A stretch of DNA of 64,000 bases from positions 1-64,000 of the forward strand of contig CAVZFQ010000015.1 in the NCBI GenBank assembly GCA_963774625.1, given 5' to 3'. Shown in pieces: positions 8,222 to 17,555 of the stretch. The translations under genes were made by a program, and so were the position numbers. Below the pieces are notes generated by a model, which worked only from the letters and a program-made list of their open reading frames with translations, did no database searches and had not been told where the DNA came from. Source of the stretch: VAXT01 sp963774625. Its GTDB lineage: Bacteria; Actinomycetota; Thermoleophilia; Gaiellales; Gaiellaceae. Each line of letters begins with the position of its first letter. Positions within the stretch are counted from its first letter, which is position 1.

Positions 8222-9352
8222 GTGCGACCGCGACCTCATCGACTCGAGCGACTCCCGCAGCAGTACTTCACGGCGCTGCTCGCTCGCGTTGCCGAGCACG
8301 CTGCGCTCGAGGGGGAGCCGCTCGTCGATCTCGGGCGCGGGAATCCTGAGGTTGGGCCGCCTCAGCACGTCATCGACGCGCTCGCGGCGGCGGCGAACGA
8401 CCCCTCCGCGCACGGGTACCCGCCGTTTCGCGGGTTGCCCGCGCTGCGCGAGGCGATCGCGGCTCGCTACGGCGCGCTCTACGGGGTCGAGCTCGACCCG
8501 CACTCCGAGGTCACGATCGTGCCGGGGACGAAGACTGCGATCTGCGAGCTCGCGCTCGTGCTCGCCGAGCGCGGGTCGACGATCGTCCTGCCCGACCCCT
8601 ACTACCCCGACTACCCCTCCGGGCCTGCGCTCGCCGCGGCTCAGACCGGCTACGTGCCGCTCGACCGCGGCGCCGGCTGGGGGCCCGACTTCGGCCAGGC
8701 GCCCCGCGAGGACGTCTCCGCCGTCTTCCTGAACTACCCCTCCAACCCCTGCGCGGTCTGCGCGCCGACCGGGGCTTTCGCGCTCGCGGTCGCCTACGCG
8801 CACAACACCGGCGCGGCGATCGTTCACGACTTTGCTTACGGCGACCTCGTCTTCGACGGGCGCGCGCCGCAGTCGTTTCTTGCCGAGCCGGGCGCGAAGG
8901 AGGTCGGCGTCGAGATGTTCTCGATGTCCAAGACCTACGGGATGGCCGGCTGGCGGCTCGGGTTCGTCGTCGGCAACGCCGAGATCGTCTCCCGCCTCGA
9001 CCTGCTCGCCGACCACGTGCGCGTCGGGATCTTCACGCCGATCCAGCACGCCGGGATCGCGGCGCTGACCGGGCCGCAGGACTCGGTCGCCGAGCGCGTC
9101 GCCACCTACCAGCGCCGCCGCGACCGCGTGCGCGAGGTGCTCCCCGACCTCGAGTGCGAGGGCTCCTTCTACCTCTGGTGGGAGCTGCCGGACGGGCTCA
9201 CGGCCGAGCGGCTGCTGACCGAGTTCCGGCTCGCGGTCGCGCCCGGCGAGGGCTTCGGCTCACGCGGCGCCGGCTGGGCGCGGCTCTCGCTCGCGGTCAG
9301 CGACGAGACGCTCGAGCTCGGGCTCGACCGACTCGCACGTGCGATCGCCTAG
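8222..9352 (+). CDS. Class I/II PLP-dependent aminotransferase
   Basis: This is a fold-type I aminotransferase of the DapC/AlaC-like group. Substrate-binding DLGRGNPEVGPP lies near the N-terminus, then HGYPPFRGLPALREAIA, YPSNP for the cofactor ring, and the Schiff-base lysine in SKTYGMAGWRLGF, about Lys237 from the GTG at 8222. The length, ~376 residues, is normal. Candidate roles are succinyl-diaminopimelate or alanine transamination; sequence alone does not choose. The frame is continuous with the DprA-like gene upstream, so the real start could be lost in a fusion or an indel; GTG 8222 is chosen because homology starts there. From here the codon use is strongly GC-rich, unlike the island before it. 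Confidence 0.8.
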   Translation: MRPRPHRLERLPQQYFTALLARVAEHAALEGEPLVDLGRGNPEVGPPQHVIDALAAAANDPSAHGYPPFRGLPALREAIAARYGALYGVELDPHSEVTIVPGTKTAICELALVLAERGSTIVLPDPYYPDYPSGPALAAAQTGYVPLDRGAGWGPDFGQAPREDVSAVFLNYPSNPCAVCAPTGAFALAVAYAHNTGAAIVHDFAYGDLVFDGRAPQSFLAEPGAKEVGVEMFSMSKTYGMAGWRLGFVVGNAEIVSRLDLLADHVRVGIFTPIQHAGIAALTGPQDSVAERVATYQRRRDRVREVLPDLECEGSFYLWWELPDGLTAERLLTEFRLAVAPGEGFGSRGAGWARLSLAVSDETLELGLDRLARAIA

Positions 9353-9630
9353 CGGCGCCGCAGAGGCCACCACCACGGCCGCCGTGGGCAGAGCCCATCG
9401 ACGAGAACCTCGACGCTTTCGCCGGTCTCGGTCTCGATGAACGCGCTCTCGTAGGTCTCCCCGAGCCGCTCGTAGACCTCGGCGAGCTCGCGAGCGAACG
9501 TCTCGGCGAGCGTGCGGGTCACGCTTCCTGGGGTGAGCTCGTCAAGTCGCGTGCTGCCCGCGTAGCCGGCCTCGATCAGCGCAGCGGCGCCGCGGGAACC
9601 GGGCCGGCCGCTCGCGGCCAGCTCCTGCAA
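9349..9630 (-). CDS. Small hypothetical protein
   Basis: This encodes 93 residues from TTG at 9630, convergent with the aminotransferase so that the two stops overlap in CTAG. The middle is an amphipathic helix (ETFARELAEVYERLGETYES) and the end is basic and Trp-rich (PRRPWWWPLRRR). It begins 17 bases after the stop of the coiled-coil gene and is likely co-transcribed with it. I do not recognise the family. Confidence 0.5.
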   Translation of the reverse strand: MQELAASGRPGSRGAAALIEAGYAGSTRLDELTPGSVTRTLAETFARELAEVYERLGETYESAFIETETGESVEVLVDGLCPRRPWWWPLRRR

Positions 9631-9647
9631 GGTTGCGCCGCGGCGGC

Positions 9648-10231
9648 TCAGCGGCGGCGGTCGACGTCGAGCGCGTCCACGAGCGACTCGTCCTGACGCG
9701 CCATCTCGGCCGGCTCGACGAGGGCGTCCTGGAGCTGCGCGGCCAGGTCGCGGAGGCTCTCGAGCACGCGCTGCCTGCGCTCCTCGAGCATCTTCGCCTC
9801 CCTCTGGAGCGTCTGGTGCCGCTGGACGGTGTCGCGCTCGGTCTCCTCGGCGCTCTTCTGCGCCGCCTCAGCATCACGCGGGCCTTCGCCTCCGCTTCGG
9901 CAACCAGGCGCAGGGCATCCTCCTCCGCGCTCCGGCGATGCTGCGACCCGTACGAGTCGGCGGCCTCGCGGAGGTCGCGCGCGTACTGGTCGGCCTCGAC
10001 TTTGGTCTGCGCTGCGTCGCGGGTGAGCTCCTCGATGAGCGCGGCGGCCTGCTTCTCCGCCTGCTGCTTGATCTCGAGCGCCTCCCGGCGGGCGTCCTGG
10101 CCGATCTCCTTCGCGGCCGCCTCGGCCGCCTCGATGATCGCGTTCACCTTGCCGCCGACGTCCGCGGGTCTCGACGACTCACGCGTCTCCACGGCTGCTG
10201 CCCTGGCCTCTTCCTCTGGACGATCAGACAT
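9648..10231 (-). CDS. DivIVA/ATP-synthase-b-like coiled-coil protein, one frameshift
   Basis: From ATG 10231 the protein is almost entirely a charged coiled coil of ~194 residues (EIKQQAEKQAAALIEEL, DAEAAQKSAEE), ending in VDALDVDRRR. A slip near 9870 moves the frame; both sides stay coiled coil with no stop codon. Such proteins act as scaffolds in cell-envelope or division complexes (DivIVA-like) or resemble the b subunit of ATP synthase. No membrane anchor or DivIVA N-terminal signature is visible, so the role is unassigned. It precedes the small gene ending at 9349. Confidence 0.6.
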
Positions 10232-10389
10232 CGCTCAGCTCCTTCGTTGGGGCCGCAGGGGCGGACAGTTATTGCATCCCGGCGTCCAGGTTGCAACTCA
10301 TAAGGCCACGGAGCCCTGGGTTTAAGGCGCGTTAGGGGCTCGTAATCCGCCGTCGAGCCCTAGCGTACTCGCCTGCCTCGCGCAGCCGG

Positions 10390-10620
10390 CTACAGGAGGA
10401 TGCGCGACGCCGTCTCGAGCGGGCAGCCTAGGGCGACGAGCCTGCGCGCCTGCGCCAGGTCGACGCGCCTGTCGTCCGCCATGATCACGGCGCGCGGCAG
10501 ATCGAAGCCAAGACTGACGAACTGGTCGAGGCGCCAGACACGCGTCCTCTGTTCCTCGTCGGACAGATCGAGCTCGGCCGGCAACTGGATCTGGTCGGTC
10601 TCATCCACGTCAGTTCTCAT
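10390..10620 (-). CDS. Small hypothetical acidic protein
   Basis: This encodes 76 residues from ATG 10620. The N-terminus is acidic (DVDETDQIQLPAELDLSDEE). A helical C-terminal half contains DDRRVDLAQARRLVALGCP, which resembles a small helical hairpin. It lies 39 bases downstream of the formyltransferase stop on the same strand and may share its transcript. No domain is recognised. Confidence 0.5.
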   Translation of the reverse strand: MRTDVDETDQIQLPAELDLSDEEQRTRVWRLDQFVSLGFDLPRAVIMADDRRVDLAQARRLVALGCPLETASRILL

Positions 10621-10659
10621 GATCGACCCAGCGGGCTGGCCTGCCATGGGCCATCCGGC

Positions 10660-11544
10660 TCATCTTGCGACTGTGGCAGACCCATCCGGGGCCGGAAAAT
10701 CCGTCGATTCGACGATCCAGAGGGTCGTCCCCTCGCCGCACTTGACGGCCTGCGCGCCGCCGCCCGGGTCGGTGAGGCTCGTGCGCAGGAGCTTGACTCG
10801 CTTGCCGTCGAGCTCGGCGATCGGCCCGGCCACCTCGGAGAGAAGGAATGTGAGGTGCCACGCGCGCACCTGGTCGTGGATCTTGCGGGCCGGCTGCGTC
10901 CAGTCCACAGTCGCGTAGTCCTCGCCGAAATGCCCGGCCCAGGTGGCGCCCTCCTCGGTCTGCGGATCGCCTGGATCTCCGGCCGCGAGGCGCTCGAAGA
11001 CGTCTGGCAGGAGCGCGAGCAAGCCCATGGTCAGCTTCGGACCGATCTGCTCGATCGTGGAGTCGTCGTCCTCGATCGGGATCGTCGTCTGGGCGAGGAT
11101 CGGGCCGGTGTCCAGCTCGGCGTCCATGCGGTGCCAGGTGAGGCCGAACTCGCCGTCGCCGTCGCGGAGCGCCCAGGCCAGGGGAACCGGCCCGCGGTGA
11201 CGAGGGAGCTTGCCTGGATGGTGGTTGACCGAACCGAGGCGGGCCACGTCGAGCGCTTCCTGCGGCAGCTTCCAGGGGAATCCGGCGCAGAGCACGAGGT
11301 CGGGCTCGAGCCCGCGCAGCAAGGGCGCAACCGCCCACTTGTCCTGCGCGAAGAGGAGGCTGATCCCGTCGGGAGCCATGCTGTCGGTGATCTCGCCCCA
11401 GGGCGGCAGTGGACGGTCATCGTCACGCGCGCGCCTCGGCACCAACCAGCCCACCGGCTCATGTCCCAGCTCGCGCAGGTACGGCACGAGTTGCTCGACG
11501 ACCGGGTGCACCGCCGAGATGATCACGATCCGCCAGGGAGTCAC
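10660..11544 (-). CDS. Formyltransferase family protein (Fmt/GART-like)
   Basis: This 294-residue protein from GTG 11544 contains the formyltransferase core. The catalytic Asn-His motif is in GSVNHHPGKLPRHRGP, and HRMDAELDTGPIL contains the conserved Asp region. Related enzymes use 10-formyltetrahydrofolate to formylate methionyl-tRNA, nucleotide sugars or amino groups. The C-terminal part resembles the Fmt C-terminal domain but is short. Whether this is the true initiator-tRNA formyltransferase is uncertain: neither peptide deformylase nor the rsmB gene, frequent Fmt neighbours, is present. A small frame (11597-11749) precedes it. Confidence 0.75.
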   Translation of the reverse strand: MTPWRIVIISAVHPVVEQLVPYLRELGHEPVGWLVPRRARDDDRPLPPWGEITDSMAPDGISLLFAQDKWAVAPLLRGLEPDLVLCAGFPWKLPQEALDVARLGSVNHHPGKLPRHRGPVPLAWALRDGDGEFGLTWHRMDAELDTGPILAQTTIPIEDDDSTIEQIGPKLTMGLLALLPDVFERLAAGDPGDPQTEEGATWAGHFGEDYATVDWTQPARKIHDQVRAWHLTFLLSEVAGPIAELDGKRVKLLRTSLTDPGGGAQAVKCGEGTTLWIVESTDFPAPDGSATVAR

Positions 11545-11596
11545 GGCGCTCAGCTCAGCCGGAGCTGTGCTCCCCAAACGATGCGTCGGCCGAAGA

Positions 11597-11749
11597 TCAC
11601 GACCGCGCTTCGGGGCCGTACAGGTAGTCGTCGATGTCCTCGACGGGCTCAGCTTCCTCAACAGTGCCAGCCTGCTCCCAGAGCCGGTGATCCTCGATCG
11701 GCGGCAATCTTGTCACCGCCACAATCTGAGCCGCACGCCGCGCCGCCAC
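11597..11749 (-). CDS. Possible small protein upstream of formyltransferase gene
   Basis: This is a 50-residue frame from GTG 11749, with acidic, protein-like composition (EQAGTVEEAEPVEDIDDYLYGP). It sits between two same-strand genes and is better composed than the competing frames. No family is recognised and the start is uncertain, so treat it as a candidate. Confidence 0.35.
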   Translation of the reverse strand: MAARRAAQIVAVTRLPPIEDHRLWEQAGTVEEAEPVEDIDDYLYGPEARS

Positions 11750-11764
11750 CTGCGGCGAGGTGAG

Positions 11765-12996
11765 TCACCAGACCACGTAGCTGATCGCGGCGGCGATCAG
11801 GGTGACCGTTCCCGCGATTGCGATCAGCTCTCGGTGGTACGCGAGCAGCTTGTGGATCCGGAGGGTCGGTGCCGCGCGGCCGGGAAGCGCCGCCAGTGCG
11901 AGCAGGGCAATCGCCAGCCCGAGCACGAAGAACAGGAAGGTGGGCACTCCCTGGACGATTTCGGCGGCCTTGGTGAACTGCGTGCCCAGCACGCCGCTGA
12001 CGCGCTTGAAGGTCGACTCGGAGTCGCGGGCCGCGGGAGGTGCAGGGGCGACGGCGCCGGCGCCGGTCACAGACTCTCGCTTGTCGACCGGGGCGCATGC
12101 GTTCGCAGCGCGGGCGGCGGCCAGCTCGCCGGGACGCGGGTTCGGGCGCCCGACGATGACGAGCTGGACTCGCACCGGTGTCGCACCGCGTGGGCGCAGC
12201 GTTCGCGCCGTGACTCGGTAGGTGCCGGGGCGTAGGACGCGACGGCCGATGCGGCCGCGGAACCGCACGCGGTTCAGGCCCGCGCGGCCGGCGACTCGGA
12301 ACTTCCCGACCACGCGGCAGTCCGGTGCGAGGCGAGTGAGGGTGAGCTCGACGATCGCCGGGCGCGAGAGGCTGAAGACGAAGGTCGTCTGGCGTTGCGC
12401 TTTGGGCCCGGAGCGCGAGATCCAGGAGCGGACGATCTTGAGGCGCAGCACCGTGGGGCCACGTGGCGTCGCCCGGTCGACGGCGCGCGGCGAAAGCGTG
12501 CCCCTGGTGGCCGTCGGCGCTGCGCGAACCGTGCCGCCGTGCGCCGGGGCCTGTAGGCGCCGGCGGCAGGGGGTCGGCGAACGGTCGAACGGCGAGGCGG
12601 CTCGGGCTTCGGCAGCGGAGTCACTACCGCAGGCGGTGGTGGTGGCGCCGGCCCTGCCGGCGGCGGTGGGGCTGGAGGTGGTGGCGGCGGAGGTACCGGC
12701 GGCGGCGGTGGTGGCGGAGGCGGCGGAGGCGGAGGTGGCGGCGGTGGTGGAGGCGGTGGTGGTGGCGGTGGAGGCGCAGGTGGTGGAGGCGGCGGAGGCC
12801 CGCCGTCATCGTCGTCGTCGCCGTCGTCGTCGTCGCCGTCGTCGTCGTCGTGGTCGGCCGTCTGGAGAGAGGCTTTGCCGTCCGGCCCCGAGGCTGTCGG
12901 CGACGTGCCTTGTGCCCACCCAACGCCCAGGAACGCCACCCAGACGAGCCCGAGGCAGAGGAGCCATGTGACGCGATACCGGAAGGGCCGTCTCAT
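11765..12996 (-). CDS. Secreted/membrane protein with Asp-rich and polyproline regions, one frameshift
   Basis: ATG 12996 is followed by a signal peptide (TWLLCLGLVWVAFLGVGWA). A run of Asp/Gly lies at about 12800-12860 and a tract of roughly 70 prolines at 12640-12800. After a frame change near 12500 comes a beta-rich domain (SLSRPAIVELTLTRLAPDC, VLRPGTYRVTART), typical of extracellular Ig-like or carbohydrate-adhesion modules. The C-terminus has a hydrophobic span (FLFFVLGLAIALLALAALP) and a second near the end (TVTLIAAAISYVVW). The polyproline tract should form a stiff rod that holds a domain away from the membrane. Function unknown. It is divergent to dnaJ with about 20 bases between. Confidence 0.65.
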
Positions 12997-13016
12997 GCGG
13001 TTCCTAGACTTTAGGA

Positions 13017-13791
13017 ATGCGGTCGGCCAACGCTGCCTCTGTTTGGCCAAGCAAACGCCGCCCGCGACTACTACGAGGTGCTCGGGGTAGCCCGCACCGC
13101 CGACGGCGACACGATCAGGCAGGCGTATCGCAGGCTCGCGCGCGAGCTCCATCCCGACGTGTCCGCCGAGCCGCAGGCGGAGGAGCGCTTCCGCGAGCTG
13201 ACCGGCGCCTACACGGTCCTCTCCGACCCGAACGCCCGGCTGCTCTACGACCGGTTTGGCTACCGCGGGCGGGGTAGCGGCTTCAGCTCTGCCCGGCGCG
13301 AGTCGACCGCGTCGCCGGTCCTGGCCGAGGTGAACGTCGACGTGGTCGAGGCTGCGCGAGGAGCACGCCGAGAGGTGCGCTACTCGAGCCGGGAGCAATG
13401 CCAGGCGTGCGACGGCCAGGGCTTCGCGGCCGACGGCTGCGAGACCTGCGCCGGCAAGGGCAGGCTCACCCGGTCCGCGACCCTGCGAGGCGGCGACTGG
13501 CTCCAGGTCGAGGAGTGCTCGGACTGCAACGGCAGGGGTTTCTCCGAGCAGGACGCTTGCCCGGAGTGCCGTGGCGAAGGATCCGTGTCGCAGGAACAGG
13601 TCGTAAAGGTCCGCATTCCCGCGGGCGTGGAGGACGGCAATCGGCTCCGCATGGTCGGCGACCCCGACGGCGAGCAACTGCTCGTCCAGGTCCGGCCGCT
13701 GCCGAAGGACTCGTATCTCGTCCTCGCGCTCGCGGCCGTGCTTCTCCTGTGTGCGGTCTCCCTGCTCGTCTACTTCTTGAGCGCTCGCTAA
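13017..13791 (+). CDS. DnaJ-like co-chaperone, C-terminally truncated with membrane anchor
   Basis: A J domain (RDYYEVLGVA, HPD in ELHPDVSAE) is followed by a DnaJ zinc region with four CxxC pairs (CQAC, CETC, CSDC, CPEC). A single short substrate-binding segment (VRIPAGVEDGNRLRMVGDPDG) comes next, then a terminal hydrophobic helix, LVLALAAVLLLCAVSLLVYFL. Normal DnaJ has ~370 residues with two beta domains and a dimerisation end and no membrane span; here the second half is replaced by an anchor. In the J-domain frame no ATG, GTG or TTG lies before residue YYE, so the true start is probably ATG 13017 with a one-base slip before 13060. It probably recruits DnaK at the membrane. Confidence 0.75.
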
Positions 13792-14542
13792 AGGGGGAAC
13801 GGGCCCACGGCCGTGGCGCCGCCGTCGAGCACGACACTCTGGCCGGAGATGTACGACGAGAGCGGAGAGGCGAGGAACACCGTCGCGTCTGCGACCTCGC
13901 TTGATTCGCCCGGGCGGCCCATGGGCACCCAGTCCAGTCCGGAACCCGTCTACGGTGCGCTGGCGACGGGAGTCGCGATCGGGCCGCACGTGACGAGGTT
14001 CATGCGGATGCCCTCTCGACTGTTCTCGGCGGCGACAGACCTGGCCAAGCTGGCCAAGCCGGCCTTCGCGGCGCCGTAGTGCGCCTGCATCGGGCTGCCG
14101 ACGGAGCCGGCGATCGAGCCGACGCTCACGATCGTCCCACCACGACCCGGCTCCACGAGGACGCGCAGCGCGGCTCGGACCGCACGGGCCACGTAGCGAA
14201 GGTTGAGCTCGAACATCAGATCCCAGTCTTCGTCGGTCGTCTCGTGCAGCGGCGTCGCCGGGACAAAGGCCAGCTGCGCGCCGACGACGGTTACGAGCAC
14301 GTCGAGCCCGCCGAGCTCCTGCGCCGCACGAGTCACGAAGGCGTCGATCTCTTCGCGTGATCTGACGTCACCCGTGAGGCTGAGCGCCCCGACCTCGGCC
14401 GCTGCTTCCTCTGCGCGTTCACGATCGAGATCAGCGACGGCAACGCAGCCCCGGCCGCGGCCAGCCCTCGCGTGATCGCGCGGCCGATCCCTTCGCCACC
14501 GCCGCCGATGACCAAGGCGTTCTTTCCCTCCAGCGCATTCAT
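13788..14542 (-). CDS. SDR family oxidoreductase, two frameshifts
   Basis: From ATG 14542 the protein begins with the NAD(P)-binding pattern ALVIGGGGEGIGRAI. After a slip near 14420 it continues with LVTVVGAQ (NNAG position), SVGSIAGSVG and the catalytic YGAAK. A second slip near 13955 leads to the usual SDR end, SGQSVVLDGGATAVGPFPL. This is the classical short-chain dehydrogenase fold, acting on a hydroxyl or carbonyl substrate I cannot name. The stop overlaps the stop of the convergent dnaJ gene in CTAA. Confidence 0.75.
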
Positions 14543-14553
14543 GTGGCTCCTGC

Positions 14554-15412
14554 CTAGGGGAACTCGCCGCTGTCCGGGTTGAGATCGAGCCGGCCGCCGT
14601 TCCGGCACTCCGGCGGCACCAGGTACTCGAGGTTGCCCCGTCTGCGCAGCGCGTTCTCCGTCAGCTGCTGCAGCATCAACCTGCTGCGCGGTGCCCTCCG
14701 AGAGCCCGAGCCGCTCCCCGAGCTCGACACCGCTCTGCAGCCCATAGCACTCGGTCGTCCCCTCGTCGGTGACGCCGCGCAGGTGCCAGGTCTCGTGGGC
14801 GAGGACGGCGATCGCCCGGCCGGTCTGGCTCCCCCGCTCCTCGTCCTTGAACGCGAGCCGGTAGAGGTCGAGGCAGCGGTCCGGTGTCAGGTAGGCGAGG
14901 TCGCCGCCGACCAGGGCGACCCCGTCTGCGTGCTGGACGGCCCCCACGTAGCTGCCGGAGTCGTCGCAGCGGATCGCGACCGGCTTCCCTGCGATGCGCG
15001 AGGCCTCGTCCGAGAAGCGCACCTCCGCCTTGGCCTGCGTATCCGCATCGAGCGCGTCCCAGCCCGTGCCTCGGTCGACGACCCAGACGAGCAGGATCAG
15101 CGCGGCGATGACGCCGAGGCCGACCAGGAACTGGCGAACGGGGAGCCCCGGCTCGGGCTCTGCCTCCGCTTCGCGATCGATCACGACCCAGCCGACGCCG
15201 CCGTAACGCTCCCGGTCGATCGGCTGCGGCCCGCGATCGGGAGCCGGCGCCGGGCCCGGTCGCAGAGCACCGAGAAAGAAGTTGAGCTCGAGGCCGAGCG
15301 CGATCAGGAACACGAGCCAGGCCGGCACCGCCGAGCGCAGCGCGTACGGCCCGAAGAGCCAGACGATGACGAACGCGACCAGCGCGACGCGCAGGAGGGT
15401 CAGGCCACGCAT
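14554..15412 (-). CDS. Membrane protein with HExxH motif, one frameshift
   Basis: ATG 15412 opens two hydrophobic helices (LLRVALVAFVIVWLFGPYAL, AWLVFLIALGLELNFFLGAL). An acidic/proline stretch and a third helix (FLVGLGVIAALILLVWVV) follow, then a soluble domain with AIAVLAHETWHLRG. HETWH fits the HExxH zinc-peptidase signature, and a downstream Glu in DEGTTECYG could be the third ligand. A slip near 14690 changes frame; the tail is LQQLTENALRRRGN...LVPPEC. I infer a membrane-bound metallopeptidase-like protein with the catalytic domain on one side of the membrane. The family is not recognised and activity is unproven. Confidence 0.6.
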
Positions 15413-15433
15413 GGCTCGACGGTAGCGGTCGGC

Positions 15434-15796
15434 CTACGGCTTGGCGCCGGCGTCGTACCAGCTGGCGATGCGGTCGCGCTCCTCCTGCGTCATGCCGGTC
15501 GCGTTCTGCGCGGGCATGTCCTTGACCTCGACGACGCGCTGATAGATGACGCGCTTGAGCGTGAGGATGTTGTTGTCGTCGCCGAGGTCCAGCGAGGCCA
15601 CCGGCACTCCGAGGTCCTTGTAGTTCTCGTGCGTCGGCTTCTGCGAGTGGCACGCGAGGCAGCGACGCTCGACGATCTGCTTCACCTCGGCGAAGTCGGC
15701 GGCTTCGCTCGAGCTCTTCGAGCCGCTGTCGGACCCTCCCCCGCACCCGGCGAGGATGACTGCGGCGGCCAGGGCCGGGGTCGTCGTGAGCCGCAC
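15434..15796 (-). CDS. Cytochrome c-type lipoprotein
   Basis: This 120-residue protein from GTG 15796 has a short signal ending in a lipobox (VILAGCGGG), so it should be lipid-anchored outside the cytoplasmic membrane. The haem-binding motif is CLACH, covalently attaching one haem through two Cys with His as ligand. A later Met in VKDMPAQNATGMT can serve as the sixth ligand. Size and layout match small single-haem cytochromes c. It could carry electrons to a terminal oxidase or peroxidase; no partner gene is adjacent. Confidence 0.8.
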   Translation of the reverse strand: MRLTTTPALAAAVILAGCGGGSDSGSKSSSEAADFAEVKQIVERRCLACHSQKPTHENYKDLGVPVASLDLGDDNNILTLKRVIYQRVVEVKDMPAQNATGMTQEERDRIASWYDAGAKP

Positions 15797-15817
15797 CTAC
15801 TCGTTGAGACGCGAAAG

Positions 15818-16165
15818 CTAGGGCTGTTGTTGCAGCTCGTCGGTCTTCGCGGCCATGATGAAGTCGTTGCGGTGCAGGCCGCGGATCTTGTGCGTCCACC
15901 ACGTGACCGTCGTCGAGCCCCATTCGGTCAGCAGCGCGGGGTGATGCCCCTCGGACTCCGCGAGCTCGCCGACCTTGTTGGTGAACTCCAGCGCCTGCGC
16001 GAAGTCGTCGGCTGAGAAGACGCGCCTCAGGCGCTTGATCCCGTCGACCTCGATCAGCTCCCAGTCGGGCACCTGGCGGTGGAGCTCGGCGGCCTCGGCA
16101 TCCGTCACGGTCGGCTCGCCCTTGCGGCAGGCGACGCAGGTCTGCTGTGTGAGTGGCTCTGTCAC
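15818..16165 (-). CDS. Pterin-4a-carbinolamine dehydratase
   Basis: This 115-residue protein from GTG 16165 has the conserved active-site layout of the PCD family: EGHHPAL with two adjacent His and a third in TVTWWTHKIRGL. The enzyme dehydrates 4a-hydroxytetrahydrobiopterin during recycling of the pterin cofactor of aromatic amino acid hydroxylases; bacteria often also carry it for folate or molybdopterin-related roles. No hydroxylase gene lies in the window. An N-terminal CVACRKGE may be a small metal site. It is divergent from trpB with 24 bases between starts. Confidence 0.85.
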   Translation of the reverse strand: MTEPLTQQTCVACRKGEPTVTDAEAAELHRQVPDWELIEVDGIKRLRRVFSADDFAQALEFTNKVGELAESEGHHPALLTEWGSTTVTWWTHKIRGLHRNDFIMAAKTDELQQQP

Positions 16166-16189
16166 GTCGAGCGGAGTATTCTCGCAGCC

Positions 16190-17555
16190 GTGGAGCAGAC
16201 CAAGTACCTGCTCAACGAGTCGGAGCTTCCGCAGCGCTGGTACAACATCCGCGCGGACATGCCGAGCCCGCCGCAGCCCGTGCTGCACCCGGGCACCGGG
16301 CAGCCCGTCGGGCCGGAAGACCTGGCTCCGCTCTTCCCGATGGAGCTCATCCTCCAGGAGGTCAGCGAGGAGGCGGAGGTCGCGATCCCGCAGGAGATCC
16401 TCGACATCTACAGCCTCTGGCGCCCGACGCCGCTCTATCGCGCGCGGCGGCTCGAGCAGGCGGTCGGGACGCGGTCGCGCATCTTCTACAAGTACGAGGG
16501 CGTCAGCCCGGCGGGCAGCCACAAGCCGAACACGGCGGTCGCCCAGGCGCACTACAACGTCAAGGAGGGACGGACGCGGCTCTCGACCGAGACCGGCGCC
16601 GGCCAGTGGGGCAGCGCGCTCGCGTTCGCGTGCAAGCTGTTCGGGCTCGAGTGCAAGGTCTACATGGTCAAGATCTCGTACGAGCAGAAGCCGTTCCGGC
16701 GTTCGCTGATCCAGACCTGGGGCGCGACGATCGTCGCCAGCCCGTCGGAGGAGACGCAGTCCGGGCGCGCGATCCTCGAGGAGCATCCCGACTCGCCCGG
16801 CAGCCTCGGGATCGCGATCTCGGAGGCGGTCGAGGACGCGGCCGGCCGTGACGACACGGCCTACTCGCTCGGCTCCGTGCTCAACCACGTGCTGCTGCAC
16901 CAGACCGTGATCGGCCAGGAGGCGATCGCGCAGATGGAGCTGGCCGGCGCGTTCCCGGACGTCGTCATCGGCTGCGTCGGCGGCGGCTCGAACTTCGCCG
17001 GGCTGGCCTTCCCCTTCCTGCGCGAGAAGATCGCCGGCCGCGACATCGACGTGCTCGCCTGCGAGCCGTCCGCCTGCCCCACGCTGACGCGCGGCCTCTT
17101 CGCGTACGACTTCGGCGACACGAGCAAGCTCACGCCGCTCGTGCCCATGCACACGCTCGGGCACGACTTCATCCCGGAGCCGATTCATGCCGGCGGGCTG
17201 CGCTACCACGGCGTGGCGCCGCTGATCTCGCAGCTCGTGCTCGACGGGCTCGATCCGCGCGGAGGCGTACCTCCAGAACGACATCTTCGCGTCGGCCGTC
17301 CTGTTCGCGGGCAGCGAGGGGATCATCCCGGCGCCGGAGGCCGCGCACGCGATCCACGGCGCGATCACGACGGCCCAGGCCGCGGACGAGGCCGGCGAGG
17401 AGCGGACGATCCTCTTCAACCTCTCCGGCCACGGCCATTTCGACATGGCCGCCTACGACAACTACTTCGCCGGCAAGCTCGAGGACGTCGCCCTGGACGA
17501 GGACGAGATGCAGCGCGCGCTGCAGGCGATCGAGGGGCTCCCCACTCCCGCTTGA
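16190..17555 (+). CDS. trpB: TrpB2-type tryptophan synthase beta-like PLP enzyme, one frameshift
   Basis: GTG 16190 opens a ~455-residue protein of the long TrpB2 type, with the N-terminal extension (NIRADMPSPPQPVLHPG) absent from classical TrpB. The PLP lysine is Lys112 in SPAGSHKPNTA and the phosphate-binding loop is CVGGGSNFAG. It joins indole and serine to make tryptophan, or uses a related substrate. No trpA is adjacent, as is usual for TrpB2. An extra G near 17262 (cgcggag where cgcgag is expected) breaks the frame; the normal C-terminus (EGIIPAPEAAHAI, FNLSGHGHFDM) follows. The stop overlaps the TTG start of the patatin gene. Confidence 0.85.

Noticed and set aside
12463..13014. Long plus-strand frame rich in Arg and Trp
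   Set aside because: It is antisense to the polyproline tract of the 11765-12996 gene; CCN repeats read backwards give such frames.
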